Assembly (NCBI GenBank): GCA_937949535.1
Contig: CALEDI010000032.1
Span: 1-40,262 of the forward strand
DNA from: an uncultured Lewinella sp.
Lineage (GTDB): Bacteria; Bacteroidota; Bacteroidia; Chitinophagales; Saprospiraceae
Direction: 5' to 3'
Length of the DNA stretch: 40,262 bases
Every line of letters starts with the position of its first letter. The stretch's first letter is position 1. The position numbers and the translations under genes were made by a program. Below the pieces are notes generated by a model, which saw only the letters and a list, made by a program, of their open reading frames with translations, had not been told where the DNA came from and did no database searches. Shown here one piece after another: positions 15,620 to 24,097 of the stretch.

Positions 15620-17164
15620 ATGGAAAAAGAAATGATCGTCTCCTCAACGGGGAAAACCGTTGAAGTGGCGCTCCTAGAAGACGGCAAGCTGGTGGAAATC
15701 CATCGGCAACGCTCCACGGATCAATTTACCGTCGGGGATGTCTTCCTAGGAAACGTAAAGCGCGTCACCGCGCCGCTCAACGCCGCATTTGTGGACATTG
15801 GGCACAAAAAAGATGCCTTCTTGCATTACACCGACCTTGGCCCGAAAGTCCGGTCGTTACAGAAATGGTACACCACCACCAAGAGCGGTAAGAACCCAAC
15901 CGACCAACTCGGGAAGTTCCGCATGGAAAAGGAAATCGTGAAGACCGGCAAGATCGATGAGGTTTTCAAGAAGCGCCAAGTCGTTCTTACGCAGGTGCTC
16001 AAAGAACCCATCAGCACCAAAGGCCCTCGCCTGAGTTGCGAGATCACCATCCCCGGCCGCTACTTGGTCATCACGCCCTTCAGCGAAACCGTTGCGGTGT
16101 CTAAGAAGATCAGCACTACGGAAGAGCGCAAGCGCCTCCTCGTATTGGTGGAAAGCATCCGCCCGGCCAACTTCGGCGTCATCGTCCGCACTGCGGCCGA
16201 AGGCAAAGGAACGGCCGAACTCTTCGAGGAAATCGAACTACTGATGGCGAAGTGGAAAACCATCTACGAAGCCGCCAAGACCGCCAAGGCCCCAGCCAAA
16301 CTGCTCAGCGAAGCAGACAAAACCACCGGCCTGCTCCGCGATCTCTTCACCCCCGATTTTAGCAAAATCGTGGTGGACGATAAAGACCTCTTCGACACCG
16401 TAAAGGACTACGTAGCTGGCATCTCCCAAAAGAAGGACATCGTACAGCTGCACAAAGCCAACCGGCCCATTTTTGATGCCCACGGCATCACGAAGCAGAT
16501 CAAGAGCAGCTTTGGCAAAACGGCAACGATGTCTAGCGGTGCTTACATCGTCATTGAGCACACCGAAGCGATGCACACCATCGACGTGAACAGCGGCAAC
16601 AAAATGCCGAGCCAAAACCAGCAAGAGGCCGTATTGAAGATCAACCTGGAAAGCGCCGCCGAGGTAGCTCGCCAGTTGCGCCTGCGCGACATCGGCGGCA
16701 TCATCGTCGTCGATTTCATCGATATGCGCGACGCCGAACACCGCAAACAGCTCGTTACCGCCATGCGGAAACACATGAAGAGCGACCGCGCCCAGCACAC
16801 CGTGTTGCCGCTGTCTAAGTTCGGGCTCATGCAGATCACCCGCCAGCGCGTCCGGCCAGAGGTCAAGATCACCACCGCCGAGAAGTGCCCCACCTGTGCG
16901 GGCACCGGAAAAGTGAACGCCACCATCTTACTTACCGACGACATTGAGCGCGACCTCAACTTCATCATGGAAGCACGGCCGAAGGCAAAACTCAAGCTAA
17001 GGGTACACCCCTTCATCGCGGCCTACCTCAAAAAAGGAATGCCCAGCCTACAGATGAAATGGTACCTCAAACACTACCGCTGGCTACAAATCCAGGCCGA
17101 CAACGATTTCCCTATCACCACCTATAAGTTCTACGACGGGGCGGATGATGAAATCAAGTTGTAG
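15620..17164 (+). CDS. rng: Ribonuclease E/G family
   Basis: Single-strand-specific endoribonuclease for rRNA maturation and mRNA decay, cytoplasmic. The S1-like domain at the N-terminus (FTVGDVFLGNVKRVTAPLNAAFVDIGHKKDAFLH) leads to the 5'-sensor and catalytic DNase I-like domain with the metal-binding aspartates in MHTIDVNSGN and GGIIVVDFIDMRD. The zinc-link motif CPTCAGTGK follows, then a small C-terminal domain. At 514 residues it is of RNase G length without an RNase E scaffold. The start MEKEMIVSS is chosen to match family N-termini; an in-frame ATG at 15593 lies 18 bp after MITE C. A strong terminator ends the gene at 17227-17270. Confidence 0.93.
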   Translation: MEKEMIVSSTGKTVEVALLEDGKLVEIHRQRSTDQFTVGDVFLGNVKRVTAPLNAAFVDIGHKKDAFLHYTDLGPKVRSLQKWYTTTKSGKNPTDQLGKFRMEKEIVKTGKIDEVFKKRQVVLTQVLKEPISTKGPRLSCEITIPGRYLVITPFSETVAVSKKISTTEERKRLLVLVESIRPANFGVIVRTAAEGKGTAELFEEIELLMAKWKTIYEAAKTAKAPAKLLSEADKTTGLLRDLFTPDFSKIVVDDKDLFDTVKDYVAGISQKKDIVQLHKANRPIFDAHGITKQIKSSFGKTATMSSGAYIVIEHTEAMHTIDVNSGNKMPSQNQQEAVLKINLESAAEVARQLRLRDIGGIIVVDFIDMRDAEHRKQLVTAMRKHMKSDRAQHTVLPLSKFGLMQITRQRVRPEVKITTAEKCPTCAGTGKVNATILLTDDIERDLNFIMEARPKAKLKLRVHPFIAAYLKKGMPSLQMKWYLKHYRWLQIQADNDFPITTYKFYDGADDEIKL

Positions 17165-17198
17165 TACCTGATCGGCCGCTTCACATCGGCCTGCCACA

Positions 17199-17217
17199 CT
17201 CGGCCTCTAAGGCCGAG
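17199..17217. repeat. Perfect hairpin behind rng
   Basis: CTCGGCCT and AGGCCGAG form an 8-bp stem with a CTA loop. It precedes the terminator by 10 bp and may belong to the 3' end of the rng transcript. Confidence 0.5.
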
Positions 17218-17226
17218 GTAGAGAAT

Positions 17227-17270
17227 AAACGCACTACTCAGTTTTCTGGGTGGTGCGTTTGTTTTTTATT
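17227..17270 (+). terminator. Rho-independent terminator of rng
   Basis: AAACGCACTACTCAG pairs with CTGGGTGGTGCGTTT (13 of 15 positions) over a TTTT loop, directly followed by GTTTTTTATT. This is the clearest intrinsic terminator in the window. Confidence 0.85.
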
Positions 17271-17674
17271 GGGTGCTGGCTTGGCGCGGCCGCAGGTGCA
17301 GGGGAGGGGTTTGGGGTTGGGGTGGTGCTTAAGAGTAGGGTGTTGCTTCAAACTTTGATGCTGCACCTGCTGCGCACGTAGAAATCAGCAATTTCCTCCT
17401 AATGGCTTTCGACATGAACGATGAAAAAAATCCTACCAACCTTCAAAGACCTATCAACCCGGAGCTTAGCCCGTCTCCAAAGGCACTTCAGGTTTGTTGG
17501 AGCTTGAGGAGCGTCTTTTGCTTGCTTCTTCTCCAACCATGTCTTCGTCGGAGCGCGTACCAAAAACTTTCCTCGCACCTGCGGCCGCGCCCAAGAAACA
17601 CCCGCCTGACCAATCTACAAACATAAAACCCCGTAAATTTTACCGATCTTGCCCGCCCACCAAACCGTTTTTCA
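17271..17674. other. Gene-free spacer with three 18-bp-motif sites
   Basis: About 400 bp. It contains an exact motif copy on the minus strand (17283-17300), a half copy TGCACCTGC on the plus strand (17362-17370) and a 17/18 copy on the plus strand (17574-17591). A frame at 17421 (28 codons, MKKILPTFK...) exists but has no support. I see no other gene. Confidence 0.5.
17283..17300 (-). repeat. Dispersed 18-bp motif, exact copy (intergenic)
   Basis: Reads TGCACCTGCGGCCGCGCC on the minus strand, 18/18. It includes the 8-bp palindrome GCGGCCGC. Confidence 0.8.
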
Positions 17675-19942
17675 ATGACGACTATCCAGGCGAGTATCCT
17701 TGAGCAATTGCAAGACATCCGAGGCGGAGCATCCTACCATGAAGGCGCCTTAGGCCCGGAGCCGTTTCGGATAGAAATACGCGGCCTCGGGCCGCTGACT
17801 TTCCCGCTGAACCCGATACAAAACCGGGTACTGATGAGCTACGGAATCGCGGCCCCCTTCGGGAAAGGACACGAAACGATTGTGGACGAATCGGTACGCA
17901 AAACGTGGGAAATAGACGCCGCAGACCTTGTGTTGAAAGACAAAGGCTGGAAAAAACGGATAAAATCGTTTTTGGCCGAAGTAGCTCAAAAAATGGACCT
18001 TACGGTTGGCATCAAAGCCAAGCCCTACAAACTACTGATTTACGAAACGGGCGGCTTCTTTGCCGAGCACCAAGACTCGGAAAAAATACCCGGAATGTTC
18101 GGTACGCTACTTGTTGGGCTACCGAGCGAACACGCTGGCGGCGAAATCGTGCTAGACCCCGGAGATGGCGAGCGGGTAACGATTGATTTCTCTCAAGACA
18201 ACGCGACGAGCTTCCCCGCCGTGGCCTTCATCGCTGACCGGAAGCACGAAATCCTGCCGGTGACGGACGGCTACCGCACCGTACTGGTTTATAATTTGGT
18301 GTATGCCAAATCCCCCGCCACTCGGCCAAAGACAGCAACCGTAGCGACGAGCCTCTCGGAAACGCTACAAGATTTGAAAACGACGGAATACCAGATTATT
18401 GCGCTAGACCACCAGTATACAGACACGAACTTTAGCGCGAACACCCTCAAAGGCAACGACGTAGCCCGCGTCGCGGCCCTCCGGGCCGCAGCCAAAGCGG
18501 CGGGGATGAATATCCGTGTCGGCCTCATTGAGCACCACGAAACGTGTAATTGGGAAAATGCGCACGAGTTTGGTTCCGGTTACGACTACTATTCCCGGAG
18601 GCGCAGCTACCGGAGTGAGCGGGTACAGAAAAGCGAGCCCGAAAGTTTCTCCGAAGTTGAAGTTGGGGAATCTTACGACGGCCACCTAACCATGGGGCAA
18701 TGGCTAGACGGCGACGGCCCAGACTTGGGAGCACTCAACATTGACGCTGATGAGATTCTGCGCAGACCCGGCCACGAAAAAGACGAACCCATTGAATGGT
18801 CGGTAGAAGGCTATCAGGGCAACTGGGGCATGACGACGGATTTTACCTACCGCTACGCGGGCGTCATCTTGTGGCACCCTGCGGCTACTGGGCGGGTGCT
18901 TGGGCTGTTGCCGCTGGCGGGCCGTGTCGCTTGGGCGGCAGACTACGCAGCCCAACTGAAGAAGAAACCTAAAGATGCTGGCTTGCGGCAGCAGCTCTTG
19001 TCGTTGGAGGAGAGCATACAGGCAGCCACCAGCCAGAACGCCCGCAAGCAGGTTGACGCGGCACCGCTGACGGAGATGCTGTCTGGTATTGTCCGGACAA
19101 AAGGCATGACCGCAGACGAACTCTATGCGCGTTGGGACGGCTATTTTTTCGAGCACTTTAATTCGTTTGCGGCGAAAGACTGGAAGACTCTGATAGATGC
19201 TTTTGGATCGGGCAAGGTATCTGATTTGTTCACCCGTGTAGGCAATGAGCCGCTCAAGGGGTTTTGGGTCAGGAAAGAAGACTTCGTAGTAGGACTGCTT
19301 CAGAATATGAGCAAAATGGCGAAGGACAAGCACGAAGGGACTAGGAAGGTGGGCCTTGCCCAAGTGGCAAGAATCCCGACAATGCTCCATGTCCACTATC
19401 CAGAGGGAGATTTTAGTGCAGAGGTGGTTTGGGCCGTCCTCAAAACGGCTTCCCAGCATGAAGTGTCAGAACAATGGGAGGAGCTAACAGGTAAGTGCTT
19501 GCTGGCGCTGGTGGAGCAGCCGGAGTATTTGCACGACACGCTCGGCAAAGCATTGAAAAAAGCAAAGCCTGTTTCGGCGCTCTACTCCAAGCTCTTTGAC
19601 GCAACGATTGATGAACTGAAAAAGCGATTGAACAATCCTCCCCAGCCCTTTACCGACTATGCCCGAAAGGTGCCAAAGGGCTACGAAAACGACACGAAAG
19701 CGTATCCCGACTTCTTAGCCTTTCTTATTGATCCCGTACAGAAGACCTTTGACCTGAAAAAGCCACAAAGCGACCGAGATCAGTTGTCGCGGTTTATTGA
19801 GTGGAACAAACTTGACGTGCGCCAAGAAACCATCCGAACACGCCCCGCCCACACCCTCCGGCTCACTAAAACCGATGCGTCTTATCAGCGTGCTTTGCGG
19901 CAAAGGGAGCAGGATGAGGTGTTGCTTAAAGCGATGGGGTAG
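17675..19942 (+). CDS. Large 2OG-Fe(II) oxygenase, prolyl 4-hydroxylase-like N-terminus
   Basis: A 755-residue cytoplasmic protein. The N-terminal ~210 residues hold a 2-oxoglutarate/Fe(II) dioxygenase core: YKLLIYETGGFFAEHQDSEK (His132, Asp134), GMFGTLLVGLPSEHAGGEIVL, then His191 and the 2OG-binding Arg201 in DGYRTVLVYNL. This complete HxD...H...R set predicts an active hydroxylase. Such sequences resemble 2OG oxygenases best known from fungi and scattered bacteria. The remaining ~540 residues are unrecognised, mostly helical, and may bind the target. It stands as a single gene after a terminator and two motif sites. Substrate unknown. Confidence 0.8.
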   Translation: MTTIQASILEQLQDIRGGASYHEGALGPEPFRIEIRGLGPLTFPLNPIQNRVLMSYGIAAPFGKGHETIVDESVRKTWEIDAADLVLKDKGWKKRIKSFLAEVAQKMDLTVGIKAKPYKLLIYETGGFFAEHQDSEKIPGMFGTLLVGLPSEHAGGEIVLDPGDGERVTIDFSQDNATSFPAVAFIADRKHEILPVTDGYRTVLVYNLVYAKSPATRPKTATVATSLSETLQDLKTTEYQIIALDHQYTDTNFSANTLKGNDVARVAALRAAAKAAGMNIRVGLIEHHETCNWENAHEFGSGYDYYSRRRSYRSERVQKSEPESFSEVEVGESYDGHLTMGQWLDGDGPDLGALNIDADEILRRPGHEKDEPIEWSVEGYQGNWGMTTDFTYRYAGVILWHPAATGRVLGLLPLAGRVAWAADYAAQLKKKPKDAGLRQQLLSLEESIQAATSQNARKQVDAAPLTEMLSGIVRTKGMTADELYARWDGYFFEHFNSFAAKDWKTLIDAFGSGKVSDLFTRVGNEPLKGFWVRKEDFVVGLLQNMSKMAKDKHEGTRKVGLAQVARIPTMLHVHYPEGDFSAEVVWAVLKTASQHEVSEQWEELTGKCLLALVEQPEYLHDTLGKALKKAKPVSALYSKLFDATIDELKKRLNNPPQPFTDYARKVPKGYENDTKAYPDFLAFLIDPVQKTFDLKKPQSDRDQLSRFIEWNKLDVRQETIRTRPAHTLRLTKTDASYQRALRQREQDEVLLKAMG

Positions 19943-20035
19943 TTTGATAGCAAGACACGACTATAAAAACACCATCTTCTTTTGTTAAACCAAAACCCCA
20001 ACAAACACCCCATCGTTAAAGCAAAAAACGATGCC

Positions 20036-20410
20036 ATGAAGCAAATCACCTACCTATTCCTACTGTTCGTGTTCTTCGCTTGCGCCAAGGAGGCAATAGT
20101 TCCGTTAGAGCAGCAAGGGACGTTCTACTATTTACTCGTGAAAGTGGATGATGCGGCAAGCACCGATGCCATCCACAGCGAGGTGATCAAAATCGCTCAC
20201 GGTGCTGGAGGGTACCGTTCTACTAGGTTGTTTCTCAGAGAAGATGAAGCTCCTGTGATCGTTATTCGTCGTTTCACCAGTGAACGAAAAGCCAATAAAT
20301 TGATGAGGCGCTTAGCAAAGAACGAACGCCTCGCAAAGCTAGAGATGAAATCCATCAGCCAGCCCAACTTCCGCAAGATGATAAAACAGCGCACGTTTTA
20401 TCCTGATTAG
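20036..20410 (+). CDS. Small lipoprotein, unknown function
   Basis: A 124-residue predicted lipoprotein (signal MKQITYLFLLFVFFAC, lipobox FFAC, Cys16). The mature part has beta-alpha character (TFYYLLVKVDDA, APVIVIRRFTSERKANKLMRRLA) and is basic towards the C-terminus. The start at 20036 is preferred since it begins the signal peptide. It lies 93 bp after the oxygenase gene on the same strand; co-transcription is possible. No family recognised. Confidence 0.7.
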   Translation: MKQITYLFLLFVFFACAKEAIVPLEQQGTFYYLLVKVDDAASTDAIHSEVIKIAHGAGGYRSTRLFLREDEAPVIVIRRFTSERKANKLMRRLAKNERLAKLEMKSISQPNFRKMIKQRTFYPD

Positions 20411-20557
20411 TCTACAAACGCGAATCAAGGGTTAATCAATTCCAAAAGAAGTAGCTACACGCTGCCGCACGCAACAGCTTTAACACATAAAGCACATAAG
20501 AACAAAAACCACAAAAACAAGTCCGCACAAGCGGAGCAAGCATCTCCATCTATCAGA

Positions 20558-21328
20558 CTACCCTCGCTCTTCAATTCGCTTCAAGAACCCATCCATAATC
20601 GCATTAAACTCTTCCGGCTGCTCCATCATCGGTGCGTGGGCGCACTTATCGATGAAGTGCAGTTCGGAATCTGCGATGAGTTCGTTGAACTGGTCGCCGA
20701 CGAAGGGCGGCGTGATGGTGTCTTGGTTGCCCCAGATGAGTAGGGTTGGGGCCTTGATGCCATCGAGCTTATGGCCGAGGTTGTGGCGTACGGCAGACTT
20801 GGCAGTCATGATGATCCGGAGGCCTTTGTTGCGGTCGTTGACGGTCGCGAAGACTTCGTCTACCAGCTCTTTGCTAGACGTGGCGGGGTCGTAGAAGGTA
20901 GACTCGGTTTTCTTCTTGATGAACTCGTAGTTCTTCCGGGGTGGCAGGGTATTGCCCATTGCGCTTTCAAATAAGCCGCTACTGCCGGAGAGCGTGATCG
21001 TCTTGATGCGCTCTGGGTGGGCCAAAGCGTAGAGGATCGCGACGTGGCCGCCCAAGCTGTTGCCAACAATGTGGACGGGCGCAAGGCCTTTATGCTTCAC
21101 GAAGTCTTCTAGGTGGTCTACCAAACCGGCGAGGGAGACCTTGCGCAGCGGCAAAGTCATGATGGGTAGTGTAGGCAGAATGACGTTGTACCGGTCTCGG
21201 AAGAAACTGATCTGGTCTTCAAAGTTACTCAGGCCACCAAACAGGCCGTGCAACAGGAGGAGGGGTTCGCCCGGCCCGCCTGTTTCCAGGTATTCGAACT
21301 TGCCTTCTTGCTTCATCTCTAGTGCCAT
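20558..21328 (-). CDS. Alpha/beta hydrolase
   Basis: A 256-residue alpha/beta-fold hydrolase, probably cytoplasmic. The oxyanion motif is LLLLHGLFGG (His27-Gly28). The catalytic triad is Ser91 in the nucleophile elbow VGNSLGG, Asp203 in WGNQDTITPP and His231 in KCAHAPMM. The arrangement fits the MhpC/haloperoxidase-like esterase group; the Asn-Gln-Asp surrounding argues for ester or C-C bond hydrolysis rather than dehalogenation. Substrate cannot be assigned. It is followed upstream (21414-21470) by a strong inverted repeat and converges with the small lipoprotein gene. Confidence 0.9.
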   Translation of the reverse strand: MALEMKQEGKFEYLETGGPGEPLLLLHGLFGGLSNFEDQISFFRDRYNVILPTLPIMTLPLRKVSLAGLVDHLEDFVKHKGLAPVHIVGNSLGGHVAILYALAHPERIKTITLSGSSGLFESAMGNTLPPRKNYEFIKKKTESTFYDPATSSKELVDEVFATVNDRNKGLRIIMTAKSAVRHNLGHKLDGIKAPTLLIWGNQDTITPPFVGDQFNELIADSELHFIDKCAHAPMMEQPEEFNAIMDGFLKRIEERG

Positions 21329-21413
21329 GGACGGGAATAACTTTTACTGTGGGCGGTAAAATAACGTAAAAAAATGGTGGGAAGGGGTAGAGGGAGGGAG
21401 AAGTGTGCTCAAC

Positions 21414-21470
21414 AAACATGCGCCATCCCGCATTTTAGCCCGCTTCGAGCGCTCGGGATGACGCATGTTT
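21414..21470. repeat. 17-bp-stem inverted repeat between hydrolase and cyclase
   Basis: AAACATGCGCCATCCCG and CGGGATGACGCATGTTT pair at 16 of 17 positions over a 23-base loop. It lies in the spacer upstream of the hydrolase gene and downstream of the cyclase gene (both minus strand), so it may terminate the cyclase transcript. Confidence 0.65.
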
Positions 21471-21545
21471 AGCATTCAGTGATCAGTGGTGAGGCAACCG
21501 AATACAACAGCGGCAGCCTGAATCCTGACCGCTGAACGCTGACTG

Positions 21546-23318
21546 CTACATCTCCTCTTCCACAAAGTACATATCAATCAGTCCTTTATTCTTGGCTTCT
21601 ACCTTGCCCCGATAGGTACAGCGGAATTTATACTTGATCCGATCGTGGGTAGACTCGGAGATATTGACCCTGCCGGGCTCGCTTTGGCTTTCTATCCGGC
21701 TGGCTACGTTCACGGTGTCGCCCCAGATGTCGTAGGCGAACTTGCGGGCTCCCACTACGCCTGCTACTACGGGGCCGGTGTGCAGGCCGATGCGGCCACT
21801 GAAAAACGGCAGGCCAAGCTCAGACCGTTTCTGCCCTTCGGTGCTCAAGAATTTCTGCATATCTAGGGCGGCGCGGATGAGGTCGTTGGGCAGGCTCTTG
21901 CGGTCAGACAAACCGGAGGCGGCCATGTAGGCATCCCCAATGGTTTTAATTTTTTCTACGCCGGGGTAGTTGTCCATGATCTTATCGAAAGCTTTGAAGC
22001 AGACGTCTAGCTCCTGCACTAGGGCTTCGGGGCCGAGGCGTTCGGCGGTTTTGGTGAAGTTCACGAAGTCGCAGAACAGCACCGTTGCTTCGGGGAAGCG
22101 GCGGGCGCGGGCTTTGCCGGTTGCTTTGAGTTCCTCGGCGATTTCTACGGGCAGGATGTTCTTCAGCAGGTCGTCAGACTGTTGCTTGGCGGCATCGAGT
22201 TCGCTGTTGGCGGCCTCCAGTTTTTTCGCACTGCGTTGCTTTACGCGGAAGCGGGAGAAGAACGTCAGGGCCAGCAGCAGCAGGGCGGCCCCGGCGCCGA
22301 TGGCGGCGTAGAGCTGGGTGGTTTGCCGCTCGGCCTTCATCTCTGCTTCTTTGCGGACGAGCTCGGCCTCCATGAGTTGCTCGCGGGCTTCGGTAGCAAT
22401 CGTGCGTTGCTCTAGGGCTTCGCGGCCGAGGGCACTGATTTCCTTTTTGCTTTCGGCTACGCGGCGTTCTACAACGGCTTTTTCCTCTTGGGTTTGGCTG
22501 AGTTCGCGGTTGCTTTCTTCTAGCTGTTTGGCGCGTTGGGCGAGCTGTTCGGTGCGCGTCAGGTTTTCTTTCTCTAGTTGTTGGTTGGTTCCTTTCAGTT
22601 GTTGATTGGAGCCGCTGAGGCGGTCTTTTTCGTTTTGTAGGCGGTTTACTTCTCCGGCGAGTGCTTTGGTTTCGCTTTCAATTTCGCGCTTGCGGCGTTG
22701 CAGGGCTGCCTGTTCGCGTTGGAGTTGCGCGCGGAGCGCGGAGAGGCTGCGGTCGTCGCCGTTTTTGGTGAAATAGTCTAGTGCGCGCTGGCTGATGGCG
22801 GCGGCTTCGCGGTAGTTACGGGCCTTGGTGGCTAGGCGGTTGCGCTCGGCTACGGCGAGCATGATGAGGTCGGGCTGGCGGGCTTTCATCCCGAAATCGA
22901 CGGCTTCGGCCATAAATTTATCCGTGTTGCGTTCGTCGCGCTGGTTGCGGTAGGCAAGGGCGAGGGTGTAGGCGGCGGGGCCGGCCAGTTTATTGTCTGG
23001 GAGGCGCTTGGCGGTGGTGTAGAGTTGCTTGCTGAAGGTGACGGCAAGGGCTTTGTCTTCCTTGCGGCTAGATTCGAGCAACTTCCCCGTCAGGTCATAC
23101 AGAATGCCGTAGCGTTCGGCGTCGGAGTCCGCAGCGTCTAGCGCCTCGATGAGTTCGGGGGTGCTTTGGGCGGAGAGTAAAGGGGGAAAGGCCAAAAGGA
23201 GTAAGGGGAGTAGGAGCCAAGCTTTATTCCTTTTACCCTTTACGCCCTTATTCTGGGCGCGGCCGCAGGTGCAAAATTGGTTGAAGAAGCAGGGGAATTG
23301 AGCGCTCATGAGGCGCAA
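21546..23318 (-). CDS. Membrane-bound class III adenylate/guanylate cyclase
   Basis: A 590-residue protein: an N-terminal hydrophobic segment and helical TPR-like sensor region (to about residue 190), a long coiled coil (about 200-330), one transmembrane helix (LYAAIGAGAALLLLALTFF, about 340), and a C-terminal class III cyclase domain (408-590). Catalytic residues are present: metal-binding Asp417 (LFCDFVNFT) and Asp462 (IGDAYM), base-recognition Lys458 and Asp530 (YDIWGD), and Asn537/Arg541 (NVASR). The Lys/Asp pair suggests adenylate cyclase, producing cAMP. The start is uncertain: the first 30 residues include an exact 18-bp motif encoding CTCGRA. Confidence 0.9.
   Translation of the reverse strand: MRLMSAQFPCFFNQFCTCGRAQNKGVKGKRNKAWLLLPLLLLAFPPLLSAQSTPELIEALDAADSDAERYGILYDLTGKLLESSRKEDKALAVTFSKQLYTTAKRLPDNKLAGPAAYTLALAYRNQRDERNTDKFMAEAVDFGMKARQPDLIMLAVAERNRLATKARNYREAAAISQRALDYFTKNGDDRSLSALRAQLQREQAALQRRKREIESETKALAGEVNRLQNEKDRLSGSNQQLKGTNQQLEKENLTRTEQLAQRAKQLEESNRELSQTQEEKAVVERRVAESKKEISALGREALEQRTIATEAREQLMEAELVRKEAEMKAERQTTQLYAAIGAGAALLLLALTFFSRFRVKQRSAKKLEAANSELDAAKQQSDDLLKNILPVEIAEELKATGKARARRFPEATVLFCDFVNFTKTAERLGPEALVQELDVCFKAFDKIMDNYPGVEKIKTIGDAYMAASGLSDRKSLPNDLIRAALDMQKFLSTEGQKRSELGLPFFSGRIGLHTGPVVAGVVGARKFAYDIWGDTVNVASRIESQSEPGRVNISESTHDRIKYKFRCTYRGKVEAKNKGLIDMYFVEEEM
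23256..23273 (-). repeat. Dispersed 18-bp motif, exact copy (inside cyclase gene)
   Basis: TGCACCTGCGGCCGCGCC on the minus strand, in the frame that gives Cys-Thr-Cys-Gly-Arg-Ala near the N-terminus of the cyclase. Confidence 0.8.
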
Positions 23319-23328
23319 GATATAGGAT

Positions 23329-23347
23329 TATACTTGACTCGGCCACC
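23329..23347 (+). mobile_element. Truncated end of MITE family A, interrupted by family B
   Basis: TATACTTGACTCGGCCACC matches the family A end (24098 onward). It stops where the family B element begins (23350), so B appears to have inserted into, or replaced part of, an A copy. Confidence 0.6.
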
Positions 23348-23349
23348 CT

Positions 23350-23514
23350 AGTACAGTGCAATCTAAATTTCATCGCCTTTTCTGCGGCGTCTTTTATCGG
23401 CTGGCTGCGTTGGTAAAATCCTCATTTAGCTACGGCTAAACTCCGGTTTTACCGCCTTGCCAGCCAATAAAATCCACCAGCACAAAAGTCGACAAATTTA
23501 AATTACACTGTACT
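23350..23514. mobile_element. MITE family B, complete
   Basis: A 165-bp non-coding element whose 21-bp ends begin AGTACAGTG and match at 19 of 21 positions. Almost the whole element is self-complementary: TTTTATCGGCTGGC pairs with GCCAGCCAATAAAA, and CATTTAGC-TAC-GGCTAA lies at the centre. Solo ends occur at 1775-1795 and 32640-32656. It lies in the spacer between the cyclase and accB start codons (divergent genes), 49 bp from accB. Confidence 0.85.
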
Positions 23515-23563
23515 GGATTACTATTATACCTATATTGAGAACCAAAATTAAACCCGTCCGTAC

Positions 23564-24088
23564 ATGACGTTGAAAGAAATCCAAGAGTTGATCAAGCTCG
23601 TTGCCAAAACCGAACTCTCCGAGTTCCGCTATAAAGATGGAGACTTGAAATTGCACATTCGTGGTAAGTCCTACGTCGGAGGCGGAGGGAACAACAACCA
23701 AGTTGGTACCGGGCCTTCCATCATCAATGTCCCGGCAGCAGCACAGGCCTACGGCCCCGCTCCGGCGGCTCCCATTGCGGCAGCAGCGCCTGCTCCCGCA
23801 GCCGCCCCTGCACCTGCGGCCGCGCCCGAAACAGACGATGAAAGCCGCTACGTAGAAGTGAAATCGCCGATGATCGGTACCTTCTACCGCTCGCCTTCCC
23901 CAGACAAGGAGGCCTACGTAAAAGTAGGGGACATGATCAAAAAAGGCGATACGGTGTGCATCGTGGAAGCCATGAAATTGTTCAACGAAATCGAATCTGA
24001 AGTAAGCGGTAAAATTGTGAAGATGCTCGTAGAAGACGCATCCCCGATTGAGTACGACCAGCCCCTTTACCTCGTCGACCCTTCGTAA
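23564..24088 (+). CDS. accB: Acetyl-CoA carboxylase biotin carboxyl carrier protein
   Basis: Carries biotin for acetyl-CoA carboxylase, the first committed step of fatty acid synthesis. The N-terminal domain (MTLKEIQELIKLVAKTELSE) and the C-terminal biotinyl domain (about 95-174) with the biotinylated Lys138 in VEAMKLF are joined by a long Ala/Pro linker (residues 57-88). The linker codons include an exact copy of the dispersed 18-bp motif (23809-23826), adding PAPAAAP. Length of 174 fits the family. accC follows on the same strand but after 322 bp including MITE A, an unusually loose arrangement for this pair. Confidence 0.95.
   Translation: MTLKEIQELIKLVAKTELSEFRYKDGDLKLHIRGKSYVGGGGNNNQVGTGPSIINVPAAAQAYGPAPAAPIAAAAPAPAAAPAPAAAPETDDESRYVEVKSPMIGTFYRSPSPDKEAYVKVGDMIKKGDTVCIVEAMKLFNEIESEVSGKIVKMLVEDASPIEYDQPLYLVDPS
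23809..23826 (+). repeat. Dispersed 18-bp motif, exact copy (inside accB)
   Basis: TGCACCTGCGGCCGCGCC, 18/18, in the frame giving PAPAAAP in the accB linker. Confidence 0.8.
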
Positions 24089-24097
24089 CTGAGCACT

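Noticed and set aside
17402-17626. 74-codon frame between rng and the oxygenase gene
   Set aside because: Low-complexity, passes through an 18-bp-motif site, no homology or start signal.
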